A stretch of 43,651 bases of DNA from Timburyella sp030842085 (lineage in GTDB: Bacteria; Bacillota; Clostridia; Oscillospirales; Acutalibacteraceae). The notes below the pieces were generated by a model. That model saw only the letters and a list, made by a program, of their open reading frames with translations. It did no database searches and was not told where the DNA came from. Position numbers and translations under genes: made by a program. Shown here one piece after another: positions 17,552-26,995 of this stretch (the stretch's first letter is position 1; each line of letters begins with the position of its first letter). The DNA lies in the NCBI GenBank assembly GCA_030842085.1, contig JAUUSE010000012.1, positions 1 to 43,651 of the forward strand, read 5' to 3'.

Positions 17552-17877
17552 ATTGCTGCGCCGACCCGGCGATGATTAATTTGTACTGTCTTTGTGGTAT
17601 GCCGAATTTTTCGCCGCATTGTTTTTTTACGCTTTTTGCTTAGACGGTTTGCATATACTATATTCCATCACAACCGCGCTTACGACGTTTTGAAATATAC
17701 TTTATGCCGCAGCGCGGTTTGGTAAAAAAGAGCAGCCGTGAAAAGATAATAAAGGCAATTGGGATAGATATATTAGGTTTCATGCATAAAGCTATACAAT
17801 AATCGCGAGACTAAAAAATATCTGATATTTATAAAGCTTCCATTTAATAGAACAACCAAATTGATAGGACTGATATA
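17552..17877. other. gene-free gap between plsX and rnc
   Basis: I looked for acpP, which usually lies here, and found no frame with the acyl-carrier DSL motif on either strand. The gap has T-rich stretches (near 17625) and no strong hairpin. It probably carries the promoter of the rnc cluster. Confidence 0.5.
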
Positions 17878-18552
17878 ATGGATATAGAAAAGAATTTAAA
17901 ATATACTTTTAAAAATAAGATGCTGCTCAGCACGGCGCTTACCCATTCGTCATATTCAAACGAAAAGAAGAAAGGACTTGAGTCAAACGAACGGCTGGAG
18001 TTTTTGGGCGACTCCGTACTGTCTATAATAACGTCGGAGTATTTGTTTAAAGAGTACAGCCATCAGCCTGAGGGCGAACTTACCAAGCTCAGAGCGGCGC
18101 TGGTATGCGAAAAGTCGCTGTGTGAAATATCAAAAGCGCTTGGAATAGGCGAGTGCCTCAAATTAGGCCACGGCGAGGAGCATACCGGCGGACGTCAGCG
18201 CCCGTCAATATTGGCCGATGCATTTGAGGCAATGCTTGCAGCGATATATCTCGATTCCGGCATGGAAAGCGCCCGCAACTTTGTCCTGCCGTTTATAAAA
18301 GAGAAGCTTACGCACATAGACAGCACAAGCTCGCTGGACTATAAAACCACATTGCAGGAGATAATACAGCAGAACCCGGAAGAGCAGCTTGAATATCGGC
18401 TTGCCGGCGAATCCGGGCCCGACCACGACAAGCGGTTTGAGGTAGAGGTTTTGCTTAATTCCAACATAATAGGCCGCGGTGAGGGACACAGCAAAAAGGC
18501 TGCCGAGCAGGCCGCTGCGAAAGAAGCTTTAAAGCTTATGGGCGAAGTATGA
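17878..18552 (+). CDS. rnc: ribonuclease III
   Basis: Cuts double-stranded RNA, including the rRNA precursor. The 224 residues have the signature NERLEFLGDSVLS (catalytic Glu41, Asp45), a second pair in ADAFEAMLAAIYLDSG (Asp114, Glu117) and a C-terminal double-stranded-RNA-binding domain (about 155-222) ending in GHSKKAAEQAAAKEALKLM. The ribosome binding site is weak. The stop overlaps the next gene's ATG. Confidence 0.97.
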   Translation: MDIEKNLKYTFKNKMLLSTALTHSSYSNEKKKGLESNERLEFLGDSVLSIITSEYLFKEYSHQPEGELTKLRAALVCEKSLCEISKALGIGECLKLGHGEEHTGGRQRPSILADAFEAMLAAIYLDSGMESARNFVLPFIKEKLTHIDSTSSLDYKTTLQEIIQQNPEEQLEYRLAGESGPDHDKRFEVEVLLNSNIIGRGEGHSKKAAEQAAAKEALKLMGEV

Positions 18553-19538
18553 GGCACGCTAATATTTCGATATTTGTGCCGCATGTGGGATGCCGGCACA
18601 GGTGCAGCTTCTGCGACCAGAACGCTATCACCGGCATACATTCACTGCCTTCGGAAAGAGATGTGGATGAAGCCGTAGAGCGCGCCGGAGAAATTATGCC
18701 GGATGCTGAGATTGCCTTTTTCGGCGGCAGCTTTACGGCTATTGAGCGGGATTATATGCTGACCCTTTTAAGGGCGGCATATAAATATGTAAAATCTGGA
18801 AAGGTGCGCGGCATAAGGGTGTCCACGCGTCCTGACGCCATAGACGGCGAGATACTGTTAGTTTTGAGGGATTACGGCGTAACATCAATAGAGCTGGGCG
18901 CGCAGTCGATGGACGAGGCAGTACTTGAGGCCAACCGCCGCGGTCATACTCCGGATGACGTAAAAAAGGCGTCTCGGCTCATATCGTCGGCACACTTTGA
19001 GCTGGGACTGCAGATGATGACCGGCCTTTATATGTCGGATGACGAAAAGGATGTCGACACGGCTATGTCTATTTGCCGTCTTCATCCTGCCACCGTTAGG
19101 ATTTATCCGACTATAGTTTTTAAAAATACATATCTCGGCAAGCTTTTTACAGACGGCAAATACATGCCGCAGACATTGGAGGCGGCAGTAAATCTATCTG
19201 TTAAACTTATAGACATATTTGAAAAGAACAACATAAAAGTAATACGCACGGGTTTGCATACCATCGATGAGGAAAATTATCTGAGCGGTCCGTGGCACCC
19301 GGCGTTTAGAGAGCTATGCGATAATCTGCGATATTATAACAGCGCGCTGGAAAAAATAGAGCAGTCGGGCGGGAGAGAAAGCAGATATGTAATATATACC
19401 GCTAAGGGATGCATATCAAAAATGACTGGACAACGCCGCTGCAACATATTAAAATTAAAGAATATGGGTTATGACTGCTGCGTAGAGGAAGCGGACAAGC
19501 TTTCCGGCAGCGAAATAGAGGTTTTGCCCTTGAAGTGA
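18549..19538 (+). CDS. Elp3-like radical SAM protein without acetyltransferase domain
   Basis: 329 residues. The cluster motif CRHRCSFC (Cys15, 19, 22) is followed by FFGGSFTAIERDYM, VSTRPDAID and SIELGAQSMDEAVL, which match the radical SAM half of Elp3. The C-terminal GNAT acetyltransferase domain of Elp3 is absent. Genes of this type often lie between rnc and smc in Clostridia, but I know of no assigned reaction. It overlaps rnc by four bases (ATGA), so it is translated with it. A 268-base gap without a gene follows. Confidence 0.85.
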   Translation: MRHANISIFVPHVGCRHRCSFCDQNAITGIHSLPSERDVDEAVERAGEIMPDAEIAFFGGSFTAIERDYMLTLLRAAYKYVKSGKVRGIRVSTRPDAIDGEILLVLRDYGVTSIELGAQSMDEAVLEANRRGHTPDDVKKASRLISSAHFELGLQMMTGLYMSDDEKDVDTAMSICRLHPATVRIYPTIVFKNTYLGKLFTDGKYMPQTLEAAVNLSVKLIDIFEKNNIKVIRTGLHTIDEENYLSGPWHPAFRELCDNLRYYNSALEKIEQSGGRESRYVIYTAKGCISKMTGQRRCNILKLKNMGYDCCVEEADKLSGSEIEVLPLK

Positions 19539-19806
19539 CGCATTATTAAACTGTGCGCTATAAGCTTTGTGCGCTTAAACAATATGTATTCCTGCAGCGC
19601 AGGTTTATAGGCTTTGTAGACGTATATCGACGTATATTTCAATCTGTTTTTATATTGCAAAAATGGCCAAGCCGATATAATACGGTAACTAGACATGCAA
19701 TTTGTTTACATAATATATAAATTTGAGCGACATTTAAACACTTGTTTGAAAAGATTTTCATTTATATCTAAAATATAAAGTTTACATAAAAAGGAGGGCC
19801 GACCGT

Positions 19807-22800
19807 TTGGTATTAGATTCAATAGAAATAAAGGGATTTAAATCCTTTCCGGATAAAACGCGTCTGAGCTTTAAAAGCGGCATAACGGCGGTTGTAGGGC
19901 CGAACGGTTCGGGCAAGAGCAATGTTTCCGACGCAGTGAGGTGGGTGCTTGGCGAGCAGTCGACCAAATCGCTGCGCTCCGGCAAGATGGAAGACGTCAT
20001 TTTCGGCGGCACGGCGGAGCGCCGGCCGTTGGGCAGTGCTGAGGTTACTCTTGTAATAAATAACACCGACCGCACGCTGCCTTTTGACAATGATTTTGTG
20101 CATGTTACTCGCCGATACTACCGCTCGGGTGAGAGCGAATACCGCCTAAACGGCGCGGCGGTCAGGCTTAAGGACATATATGAGCTGTTTATGGACACGG
20201 GACTTGGCCGCGACGGATATTCAATCATAGGTCAGGGGCGAATTGACGATATAGTATCCTCAAAATCGTCGCAGCGCCGCGAGATATTTGAGGAGGCGGC
20301 GGGCATAACAAAATTCCGCTACCGCAAAAGCGAAGCGGAGAAAAAGCTCAGCGCGGCGGAGGACAATCTGCTGCGCCTGCATGATATATTCTCAGAGCTT
20401 AAGGAGCGCATAGGCCCGCTGAAGGAGCAGAGCGAAAAGGCGGCGGAGTTTTTAGCTCTCAGCGAAAGCAAGAAGAGACTCGAGATAGGTCTCTGGCTGC
20501 ATACGCTTGACGAGTCGCAGCGCTCGGTGAGCGGACAGGAGGAGAAAATAAATCTTGCGCGGGCAGAGCTTGAGCAGCTTGAGCGGGACTTAAGCAAGAC
20601 GGAAAGAGACATAGAAGAACATACGCTGATTTCGCAGCAGCGCGCGGTGCAGATAGACGAGGTCCGCCGTGAAATATCACAGCTTGAGGAGATGGCGGCA
20701 GCGGCCGGCAGCGACGCGGCGGTAAAGAAGAATACAATTTTTCACAATAATGCTACTATAGAGCGACTTAGAGAAAACATTGAATCACTGTCTGGCGACA
20801 AGTCGGACCTTGAGCGGCGTATAGCCGCAGCGTCGGAGCAGGCGGAAAAGTACGGCGAAGCGGTAAAAGAAAAGCAGCTGATACTCGATGGGCTTACGGC
20901 AGAGTTGGAAGAGCTTATAAACCGCACCTCCGGCTATTCTGATAAAATAGACGATTTAAATAAGCACATGGGTCTGCTTGCGACAGAGCTTTCTCAGCAT
21001 CGCGTAAGTCTTGCGGTGGCGACGTCGGCGGCGGAAGAGGCAAAACAGCGCATGACGATGCTTGACGGCAGCGCAGCGGATTATGAAGAGCGGGCAAAAG
21101 GCCTTGAAAAGGAAAGTAAAGAGCTTTCCGCCGACCTTGACGCCTGCGATGAAAAGATAACGGAGTGCGAAAATTCTCTCAAGGGCTATTCAATGATGCT
21201 GGGCATTAAGCAGAAGCAGCGTGATGAAAGGCAGCGTGAGATAGATGCGCTCTCTTCCCAGATAAGCGAGAAAGAGCGTCGCGCAAAAATACTGGCCGAT
21301 TTGGAAAATAATATGGAGGGCTTTTATAACTCTGTAAAGCTTGTAATGTCGCACAGCCACAATCTGCCGGGAATATTAGGGCCGGTGTCGCGGCTCATAA
21401 GCGTTCCGCAGGAGTACGGCCTTGCAATAGAGACGGCGCTGGGCGGCGCTATGCAGAACATAGTAGTGGAAAATGAAAATTCCGCCAAGCAGGCGATAGC
21501 GTTTTTAAAGGAAAGACGCGGCGGCAGAGCGACGTTTATGCCGCTTACTTCTGTAAAGGGGACGGTAATGGCGCCGCCGGCAGAGCGCGGAATGCAGGGA
21601 TATATAGGCACGGCAAATACCCTAATATCCGCCGATGCAAAATATAAGAATATAGTAGATTATCTGCTGGGGCGCACGGTTGTGGCGGATAATTTGGACA
21701 ATGCCTCCGCCATAGCGAAAAAGGCGGGCTATAAATATAAAATAGTAACGCTGGACGGCCAGCAGATTAATTCCGGCGGCACATATACCGGCGGCTCAAT
21801 GTCAAAGACGTCGGGGCTCTTAGTGCGAAATAAGAATATCGAGCTGCTCAAAACCGAGGCGGCTGATTTAAAAGAAAAGCTAAACGCTGCTGAGGAGCGA
21901 TTTAATACCGCGAAGCAGGAGGTCTCAGCCTCACAGGCGGAGATAGTAGCGGCTGAATCAGTGCTTAAAACCGCTAAAGAGGATAAAATAAGGGTTTTGG
22001 GCGAAATAAAGCGCGTAAGCGAGCAGCTGGACATGATAAATTCGGCCAAAACATCTGCCGAAGCTGAAAGGCAAAAGCTCAGCCAGCGCATTGAGGAGCA
22101 GAAGAGCGAAATATCGGCGGCAGAAGAGAAAATATCAGCGGCGGAAAGCAGCATGTCGGCATTAAACGACGAGCTTGCCTCACTGACAAGCGGCCGCGAC
22201 GAAATAAAGGGCGAGCACGACACACTAAGCATGCGTATTTCTTCTGCTCGGCTGGAGATAGTCTCCGCACAAAAGGACGAGCAGTCGGCAAAGCTTGAAG
22301 CCGACGAGCTAAACAACAGGCTTAAAGGCGCTGATGACAAAAATGAGCAGCTGCTAAGCGAAATATCGGCAATAGAAGAGCAAAACTCTGCCTTAAACAG
22401 CGAAATAGAAAAAACAGAGGCAGACATAGATGAAATGCGCAAATCAATAGATGAGCATAAGACGGAGATAGAGCGTTTAAGCCTTCAGCGCGATGAAGCC
22501 GAAAGGCATGCAAACGAGCTCCGCGCTGCTGAGCGTACAAGGATATCGGAGAAGGAGCGCGCCGCCGGTGAGGTTATACGCCTTACCGAGAAAAAAGAGG
22601 CGCTGCTGCGTGAATATGACGATATAATAGCGAAGCTGTATGACGAGTACGAGCTTACAAAAACCGAAGCGGAGCAGACCGGCATTAAGACGGACGACCC
22701 GGCGGCATCAAAACGTCAGCTGTCGGAGGTAAAATCTAAAATTAAAGCGCTGGGTGCGGTGAATGTCGCCGCGGTTGAAGAGTATAAAGAGGTTAAGGAG

Positions 22801-23370
22801 CGCTATGACTTTTTAGACGTTCAGATAAACGACGCTGAAAAATCGAAAACCGAGCTTAACAAGCTTATAGACAGCCTTACCAAGCAGATGCGCGAGATAT
22901 TCACCGAGCAGTTCGGCATAATAAACGGGCATTTTAAAAAGATATTTGCCGAGCTTTTCGGCGGCGGCAGCGCCGACTTGCAGCTTACTGAGCCTGACGA
23001 CGTGCTTCAGAGCGGGATAGACATAATAGTTCAGCCGCCTGGCAAAAATATATCTATAATAGAGCAGCTTTCGGGCGGCGAAAAGGCGCTTATTGCCATA
23101 TCAATCTATTTTGCGATAATGAAAGTAAATCCTCCGCCGTTCTGCATACTCGACGAGGTGGAAGCGGCGCTGGACGAGGTAAATGTAACACGATTTGCAC
23201 AGTATCTGCGCAAAATGAGCGGCCGCACGCAGTTTATAGTTATAACCCACCGTCGCGGCACAATGGAGGAAGCCGACGTGCTCTACGGCGTTACCATGCA
23301 GGAGAAAGGCATATCCAAGCTGCTGCAGATAAATGCGTCGGAGATTGAAAAAAGCCTTAACATGGCGTAA
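19807..23370 (+). CDS. smc: chromosome segregation protein SMC
   Basis: ATPase of bacterial condensin, which works with ScpA and ScpB (not encoded here) to fold and separate chromosomes. The 1187 residues have the N-terminal Walker A GPNGSGKSNVSDA (about 31-38), two long coiled coils (about 165-500 and 670-1000), a hinge (about 510-665) and C-terminal signature LSGGEKAL (about 1088) with Walker B ILDEVEAALDE. The start is a TTG: GGAGGG (19793-19798) sits eight bases before it and the protein begins VLDSIEIKGFKSFPDKT as in the family. The ftsY gene follows, as is usual. Confidence 0.97.
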   Translation: MVLDSIEIKGFKSFPDKTRLSFKSGITAVVGPNGSGKSNVSDAVRWVLGEQSTKSLRSGKMEDVIFGGTAERRPLGSAEVTLVINNTDRTLPFDNDFVHVTRRYYRSGESEYRLNGAAVRLKDIYELFMDTGLGRDGYSIIGQGRIDDIVSSKSSQRREIFEEAAGITKFRYRKSEAEKKLSAAEDNLLRLHDIFSELKERIGPLKEQSEKAAEFLALSESKKRLEIGLWLHTLDESQRSVSGQEEKINLARAELEQLERDLSKTERDIEEHTLISQQRAVQIDEVRREISQLEEMAAAAGSDAAVKKNTIFHNNATIERLRENIESLSGDKSDLERRIAAASEQAEKYGEAVKEKQLILDGLTAELEELINRTSGYSDKIDDLNKHMGLLATELSQHRVSLAVATSAAEEAKQRMTMLDGSAADYEERAKGLEKESKELSADLDACDEKITECENSLKGYSMMLGIKQKQRDERQREIDALSSQISEKERRAKILADLENNMEGFYNSVKLVMSHSHNLPGILGPVSRLISVPQEYGLAIETALGGAMQNIVVENENSAKQAIAFLKERRGGRATFMPLTSVKGTVMAPPAERGMQGYIGTANTLISADAKYKNIVDYLLGRTVVADNLDNASAIAKKAGYKYKIVTLDGQQINSGGTYTGGSMSKTSGLLVRNKNIELLKTEAADLKEKLNAAEERFNTAKQEVSASQAEIVAAESVLKTAKEDKIRVLGEIKRVSEQLDMINSAKTSAEAERQKLSQRIEEQKSEISAAEEKISAAESSMSALNDELASLTSGRDEIKGEHDTLSMRISSARLEIVSAQKDEQSAKLEADELNNRLKGADDKNEQLLSEISAIEEQNSALNSEIEKTEADIDEMRKSIDEHKTEIERLSLQRDEAERHANELRAAERTRISEKERAAGEVIRLTEKKEALLREYDDIIAKLYDEYELTKTEAEQTGIKTDDPAASKRQLSEVKSKIKALGAVNVAAVEEYKEVKERYDFLDVQINDAEKSKTELNKLIDSLTKQMREIFTEQFGIINGHFKKIFAELFGGGSADLQLTEPDDVLQSGIDIIVQPPGKNISIIEQLSGGEKALIAISIYFAIMKVNPPPFCILDEVEAALDEVNVTRFAQYLRKMSGRTQFIVITHRRGTMEEADVLYGVTMQEKGISKLLQINASEIEKSLNMA

Positions 23371-23541
23371 ACGCTGTTCTACTTTATTGAATTTGCAAAT
23401 TTATCGAAGCGATGTATAAAAACAGACATCGTCGTCGCCAGGCGCCAAGTTCGCTTTGCCAAGATGCGCCGCCGGGCAGTAATGAGATAAAATGGGCTGA
23501 AAGGCTCAAATAGGAATAAATAAAAGATGTGGAGGAGTAAA

Positions 23542-24447
23542 ATGGGTCTGTTCAGTAAAATAAGCGGCGGACTTAAAAAGACGAGAGAGTCCTTTGCCGC
23601 AAAGCTTAACGACGTGTTCAAATTTTCAAAAATAGACGACGATTTATACGACGAGCTTGAAGAAATACTTGTAACGGCAGATGTGGGAGTTAATACTTCT
23701 ATGGCGATATGCGACCGCCTGCGCAAGATTGTTAAAGAAGAAAAGATTAAGGAGCCCGACGAAGCGCGCAGCGCACTTAAAAGGGTAATAAGAGAGATAC
23801 TCGGCGAAACGCCTGAGCTGAATTTAAATACCAAACCATCGCTTATACTGGTTATAGGCGTAAACGGCGTCGGCAAGACAACGACGATTGGAAAACTTGC
23901 GTATAATCTTAAGCAGCAGGGCAAAAAGGTTATACTCGGCGCGGCCGATACATTTAGGGCGGCGGCTATAGAGCAGCTGCAGGTGTGGGCCGACCGCGCC
24001 GGAGCGGAGATAGTAAAGCACGGCGGCGGCTCCGACCCGGCCGCGGTAGTGTTTGATGCAATATCTGCGGCCAAGTCTCGCGGCAGCGACGTTATAATAT
24101 GCGATACGGCCGGACGTCTGCATAACAAGAAAAATCTGATGGACGAGCTTACGAAAATATCTAAAGTAGTGTCGCGGGAGCTGCCGGGCGCGGATATTGA
24201 AACGCTGCTTGTGCTTGATGCGTCTACTGGGCAAAACGCTGTTAACCAGGCAAGGGAGTTTTCATCGACATCAGCTATTACCGGCATAGTGCTTACAAAG
24301 CTTGATGGCACGGCAAAGGGCGGCATAGTGCTGGCGGTAAAAAATGACCTTGGCATACCTGTAAAGCTAATCGGCGTCGGCGAGGGAATAGACGACTTGC
24401 AGACCTTTGACGCCGACCAGTTTACAGAAGCGCTGTTTGAAGGCTGA
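23542..24447 (+). CDS. ftsY: signal recognition particle receptor FtsY
   Basis: GTPase that docks SRP-bound ribosomes at the membrane. GGAGGAG just upstream sets the start at the ATG at 23542 (301 residues) rather than an earlier ATG that lies before that site. The N domain is short, with almost no acidic A domain, as in many Clostridia. The G domain has GVNGVGKTTTIGKLA, DTFRAAAIEQL, DTAGRLHNK and TKLDGTAKGG. The ffh and ylxM genes that sometimes follow are not here. Confidence 0.97.
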   Translation: MGLFSKISGGLKKTRESFAAKLNDVFKFSKIDDDLYDELEEILVTADVGVNTSMAICDRLRKIVKEEKIKEPDEARSALKRVIREILGETPELNLNTKPSLILVIGVNGVGKTTTIGKLAYNLKQQGKKVILGAADTFRAAAIEQLQVWADRAGAEIVKHGGGSDPAAVVFDAISAAKSRGSDVIICDTAGRLHNKKNLMDELTKISKVVSRELPGADIETLLVLDASTGQNAVNQAREFSSTSAITGIVLTKLDGTAKGGIVLAVKNDLGIPVKLIGVGEGIDDLQTFDADQFTEALFEG

Positions 24448-24763
24448 TATTAAAGATATAGTATATCGTTTTGCATATATCAAGGATTATAAAAACGCAT
24501 CTGATTTGCACATCAGGCATGAGATATGAAGCCTATCTTATGGATGCAGCCAAAATTCATTCCGAGGCAAATTTATAAGCCAGCATGATTTTTAAATTAA
24601 TAGTTCATGCATCTTTTTATTGGCAGCACATGGCTTAAAATATATGCAATGCGTATGCAAAGCTTATGCTCACACAAGGAGCTTAATCGTCAGTTTGGCG
24701 CAAATGGAAAAGAAACCTGAAGTTGATTTTCTGCTTTGGTAAATAGAGATTATGGAGAGAGAT
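24448..24763. other. gene-free gap after ftsY
   Basis: Mostly AT-rich, with no frame behind a ribosome binding site. I see no strong terminator hairpin after ftsY and no recognisable SRP RNA. Confidence 0.5.
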
Positions 24764-25375
24764 ATGACATTTTTTATAGCGACAAAAAATCGTAAAAAGC
24801 TTAACGAAATAATGCGGATATTAAAACCACTGGGGATATCGGCAATATGTGAGGCCGACCTTGACAAGCAGTTGGAAGAGGTAGAGGAGACCGGCACTAC
24901 ATTTGCAGAAAACGCGATGCTGAAAGCGGCGGCCGGCTGCAAGGCCACTGGCCTGCCGACGGTGGCTGATGATTCAGGACTGATGGTAGACTATTTAGGC
25001 GGTGCGCCGGGAGTGTATTCGAAACGTTATTCAGGTGGGGACGGCAATGACGAGCGAAATATAGAAAAACTGCTTAAAGCGTTACACGACGTACCGGATG
25101 CAGAGCGCACAGCTCATTTTGTAAGTTCAATCTGCGCCGTGTGGCCTGATGGCCGCACACTTCAGGCGGAGGGCAGATGCGATGGCGTTATAGCGCGGTC
25201 TCCGTCGGGCAGCGGCGGCTTCGGCTATGACCCGGTGTTTTTGTACGGCGGCGTAAGCTTTGCCGAGCTCAGCGCCGATGAAAAGGACGCCGTAAGCCAC
25301 AGAGGAAAAGCGCTTAATGAATTTAAAGACAAGCTTGAAAAAATGATGAAGGAGACAGAAAATGCTGACAAGTAA
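24764..25375 (+). CDS. rdgB: dITP/XTP pyrophosphatase (RdgB/HAM1)
   Basis: Removes non-canonical purine triphosphates (ITP, XTP and deoxy forms) from the pool by hydrolysis to monophosphate and pyrophosphate. The likely start is the ATG at 24764, six bases after GGAG, giving 203 residues; an ATG 12 bases earlier is possible. Motifs are FFIATKNRKKLNEI, TFAENAMLKA, ADDSGLMVDYLGGAPGVYSKRY, GSGGFGYDPVF and SHRGKAL. Its end overlaps yhbY by 14 bases. Confidence 0.94.
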   Translation: MTFFIATKNRKKLNEIMRILKPLGISAICEADLDKQLEEVEETGTTFAENAMLKAAAGCKATGLPTVADDSGLMVDYLGGAPGVYSKRYSGGDGNDERNIEKLLKALHDVPDAERTAHFVSSICAVWPDGRTLQAEGRCDGVIARSPSGSGGFGYDPVFLYGGVSFAELSADEKDAVSHRGKALNEFKDKLEKMMKETENADK

Positions 25376-25649
25376 GCAGAGGGCTACGCTCAGGGGAATG
25401 GCCAACAGTATAGAGCCGATAGTTCATATAGGAAAAGACGGAATATCAGATGCACTTATAAAGCAGTGTGACGACGCGCTGACGGCGCGTGAGCTGATAA
25501 AGCTGAGCGTACTTGAAACAGCGGGCGCATCAGCAAGAGAGTTTGCGGACAGGCTTGCACCAGAGCTTAAATCAGATGTAGTACAGGTAATAGGCCGGAA
25601 GATTGTGCTTTATAGGAGAAATAAAAAGGAACCGAAGATAAAAATTTAA
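25362..25649 (+). CDS. yhbY: YhbY-family RNA-binding protein (CRM domain)
   Basis: 95 residues that form a single CRM domain: LTSKQRATLRGMANSIEPIV, HIGKDGISD (GxxG loop) and a basic end. YhbY associates with pre-50S particles in other bacteria. The start lies inside the 3' end of rdgB, with AAGGAG about eight bases upstream, so the two are coupled. It sits next to nadD, which is the common Firmicute order. Confidence 0.94.
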   Translation: MLTSKQRATLRGMANSIEPIVHIGKDGISDALIKQCDDALTARELIKLSVLETAGASAREFADRLAPELKSDVVQVIGRKIVLYRRNKKEPKIKI

Positions 25650-25718
25650 AATGAAGTAATAAAAAATAATTAAAAATGAAAGAAAGTTTTGTATATTAAT
25701 GTAAGTTTTGGAGAAAAA

Positions 25719-26321
25719 ATGAAGGATATAAAAATAGCTTTATTTGGCGGTACATTTGACCCTGTGCATAATGCGCATGTTATGCTTGCAGAACAGATGT
25801 ATGAAAAAATAAATCCTGACAGGTTTATAATAATGCCAAACAGCGTGCCGTATCACAAAAATCACGATAATCTGACACCCGACACAGACCGTTTAGCCAT
25901 GTGTCGCATAGCTTTCGACGAAAAATATGAGGTGTCGGAGATGGAGATGCAGCGCGGCGGTCCGACATATACGATAGATACTATAGAAAAGCTGTATTCA
26001 GAAAATAAGGATGCGGTTATATATTTGATATGCGGCTCGGACATGTTCTTGACGCTTAAAGCTTGGAAAAGGTATGAGGACTTAATAAGGCAGACGGTAG
26101 TGTGTGTAGCACCGCGCCGCGGCAGCGATATTGCCGAGATAGGCAGATATGTAGAAGATATTGAAAGAGACGGCGGCTGCGTAATAATAAGCGATAAAAT
26201 TTTGCCGAAAATATCATCGACAGAGGTGCGAAATTTGATAATTGCAGGGATTAACGCATCTGATTACGTGCCAAGGGGCGTGTATGAATATATAATGGAA
26301 AAGGGCTTGTATAAGCAATAA
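25719..26321 (+). CDS. nadD: nicotinate-nucleotide adenylyltransferase
   Basis: Makes deamido-NAD from nicotinate mononucleotide and ATP. I start at the ATG at 25719 behind TTGGAG, giving 200 residues. ALFGGTFDPVHNAHV holds the nucleotidyltransferase HxGH-like motif (HNAH here), and KISSTEVRN is the ISSTxxR motif near the C-terminus. It is followed by yqeK, as in Bacillus. Confidence 0.96.
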   Translation: MKDIKIALFGGTFDPVHNAHVMLAEQMYEKINPDRFIIMPNSVPYHKNHDNLTPDTDRLAMCRIAFDEKYEVSEMEMQRGGPTYTIDTIEKLYSENKDAVIYLICGSDMFLTLKAWKRYEDLIRQTVVCVAPRRGSDIAEIGRYVEDIERDGGCVIISDKILPKISSTEVRNLIIAGINASDYVPRGVYEYIMEKGLYKQ

Positions 26322-26390
26322 TCAGCCGATAATAACTATTGATGTGAAAATTATATTTCTATTATCAGATTAGAGCAGAGCGGGGTTATA

Positions 26391-26984
26391 ATGAACAAAA
26401 AAATAGATTTCAGCATATATGAGAGTGAGATAAAAAATAAGCTTTCGCAAAAAAGATATTATCACTCAATGCAGGTGGCAGCGCAGGCGAGAGCCTTAGC
26501 CGAAAAATATGGCGCTGACAAAGATAAGGCATATCTTGCGGGCATGCTGCACGACATAATGAAAGAAGTAAGTTATGAGGATACGCTTAAATATTGTGAT
26601 GAAAACGGAATAAAGCTGACAAAACTTGAGCGGGACACCTATAAAATACTGCATGGGATAGCAGGAGCCGACTATATAAGACAAAATTGTAACATAAATG
26701 ATGTTGACATAATAAATTCTGTGAGGTATCATGTAACTGCACGCGCGGGAATGAGTCTGCTTGAAAAAATAATATATTTAGCAGATTTCACATCGAGTGA
26801 TAGAGATTTTGACGGTGTGGATAATTTGCGCGCCGCTGTGCAAATTAATATAAATGTGGGAATGCAGGCGGCGTTAGCTTTTTCGATTAAAGAATTGCTG
26901 GATAAAGGTAATTGTTACATACATCCAAATACAATAGAGGCATATAATGATGTAATGGAAAGCGTGCTGCAAAATCAGGCATAA
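26391..26984 (+). CDS. yqeK: YqeK-type HD phosphohydrolase (Ap4A hydrolase)
   Basis: 197 residues with the HD metal site: RYYHSMQVAAQARALAEKYG, then AGMLHDIMKE, then RYHVTARAGMSLLEKIIYLAD. Members of this family symmetrically split diadenosine tetraphosphate into two ADP. The gene lies after nadD and 11 bases before the LCP gene, so it is part of one operon. Confidence 0.92.
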   Translation: MNKKIDFSIYESEIKNKLSQKRYYHSMQVAAQARALAEKYGADKDKAYLAGMLHDIMKEVSYEDTLKYCDENGIKLTKLERDTYKILHGIAGADYIRQNCNINDVDIINSVRYHVTARAGMSLLEKIIYLADFTSSDRDFDGVDNLRAAVQININVGMQAALAFSIKELLDKGNCYIHPNTIEAYNDVMESVLQNQA

Positions 26985-26995
26985 GGGAGATAGAA

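Noticed and set aside
21729..22442. 237-codon minus-strand frame in smc
   Set aside because: Ser/Phe-rich mirror of the coiled coil; the smc frame explains the sequence.
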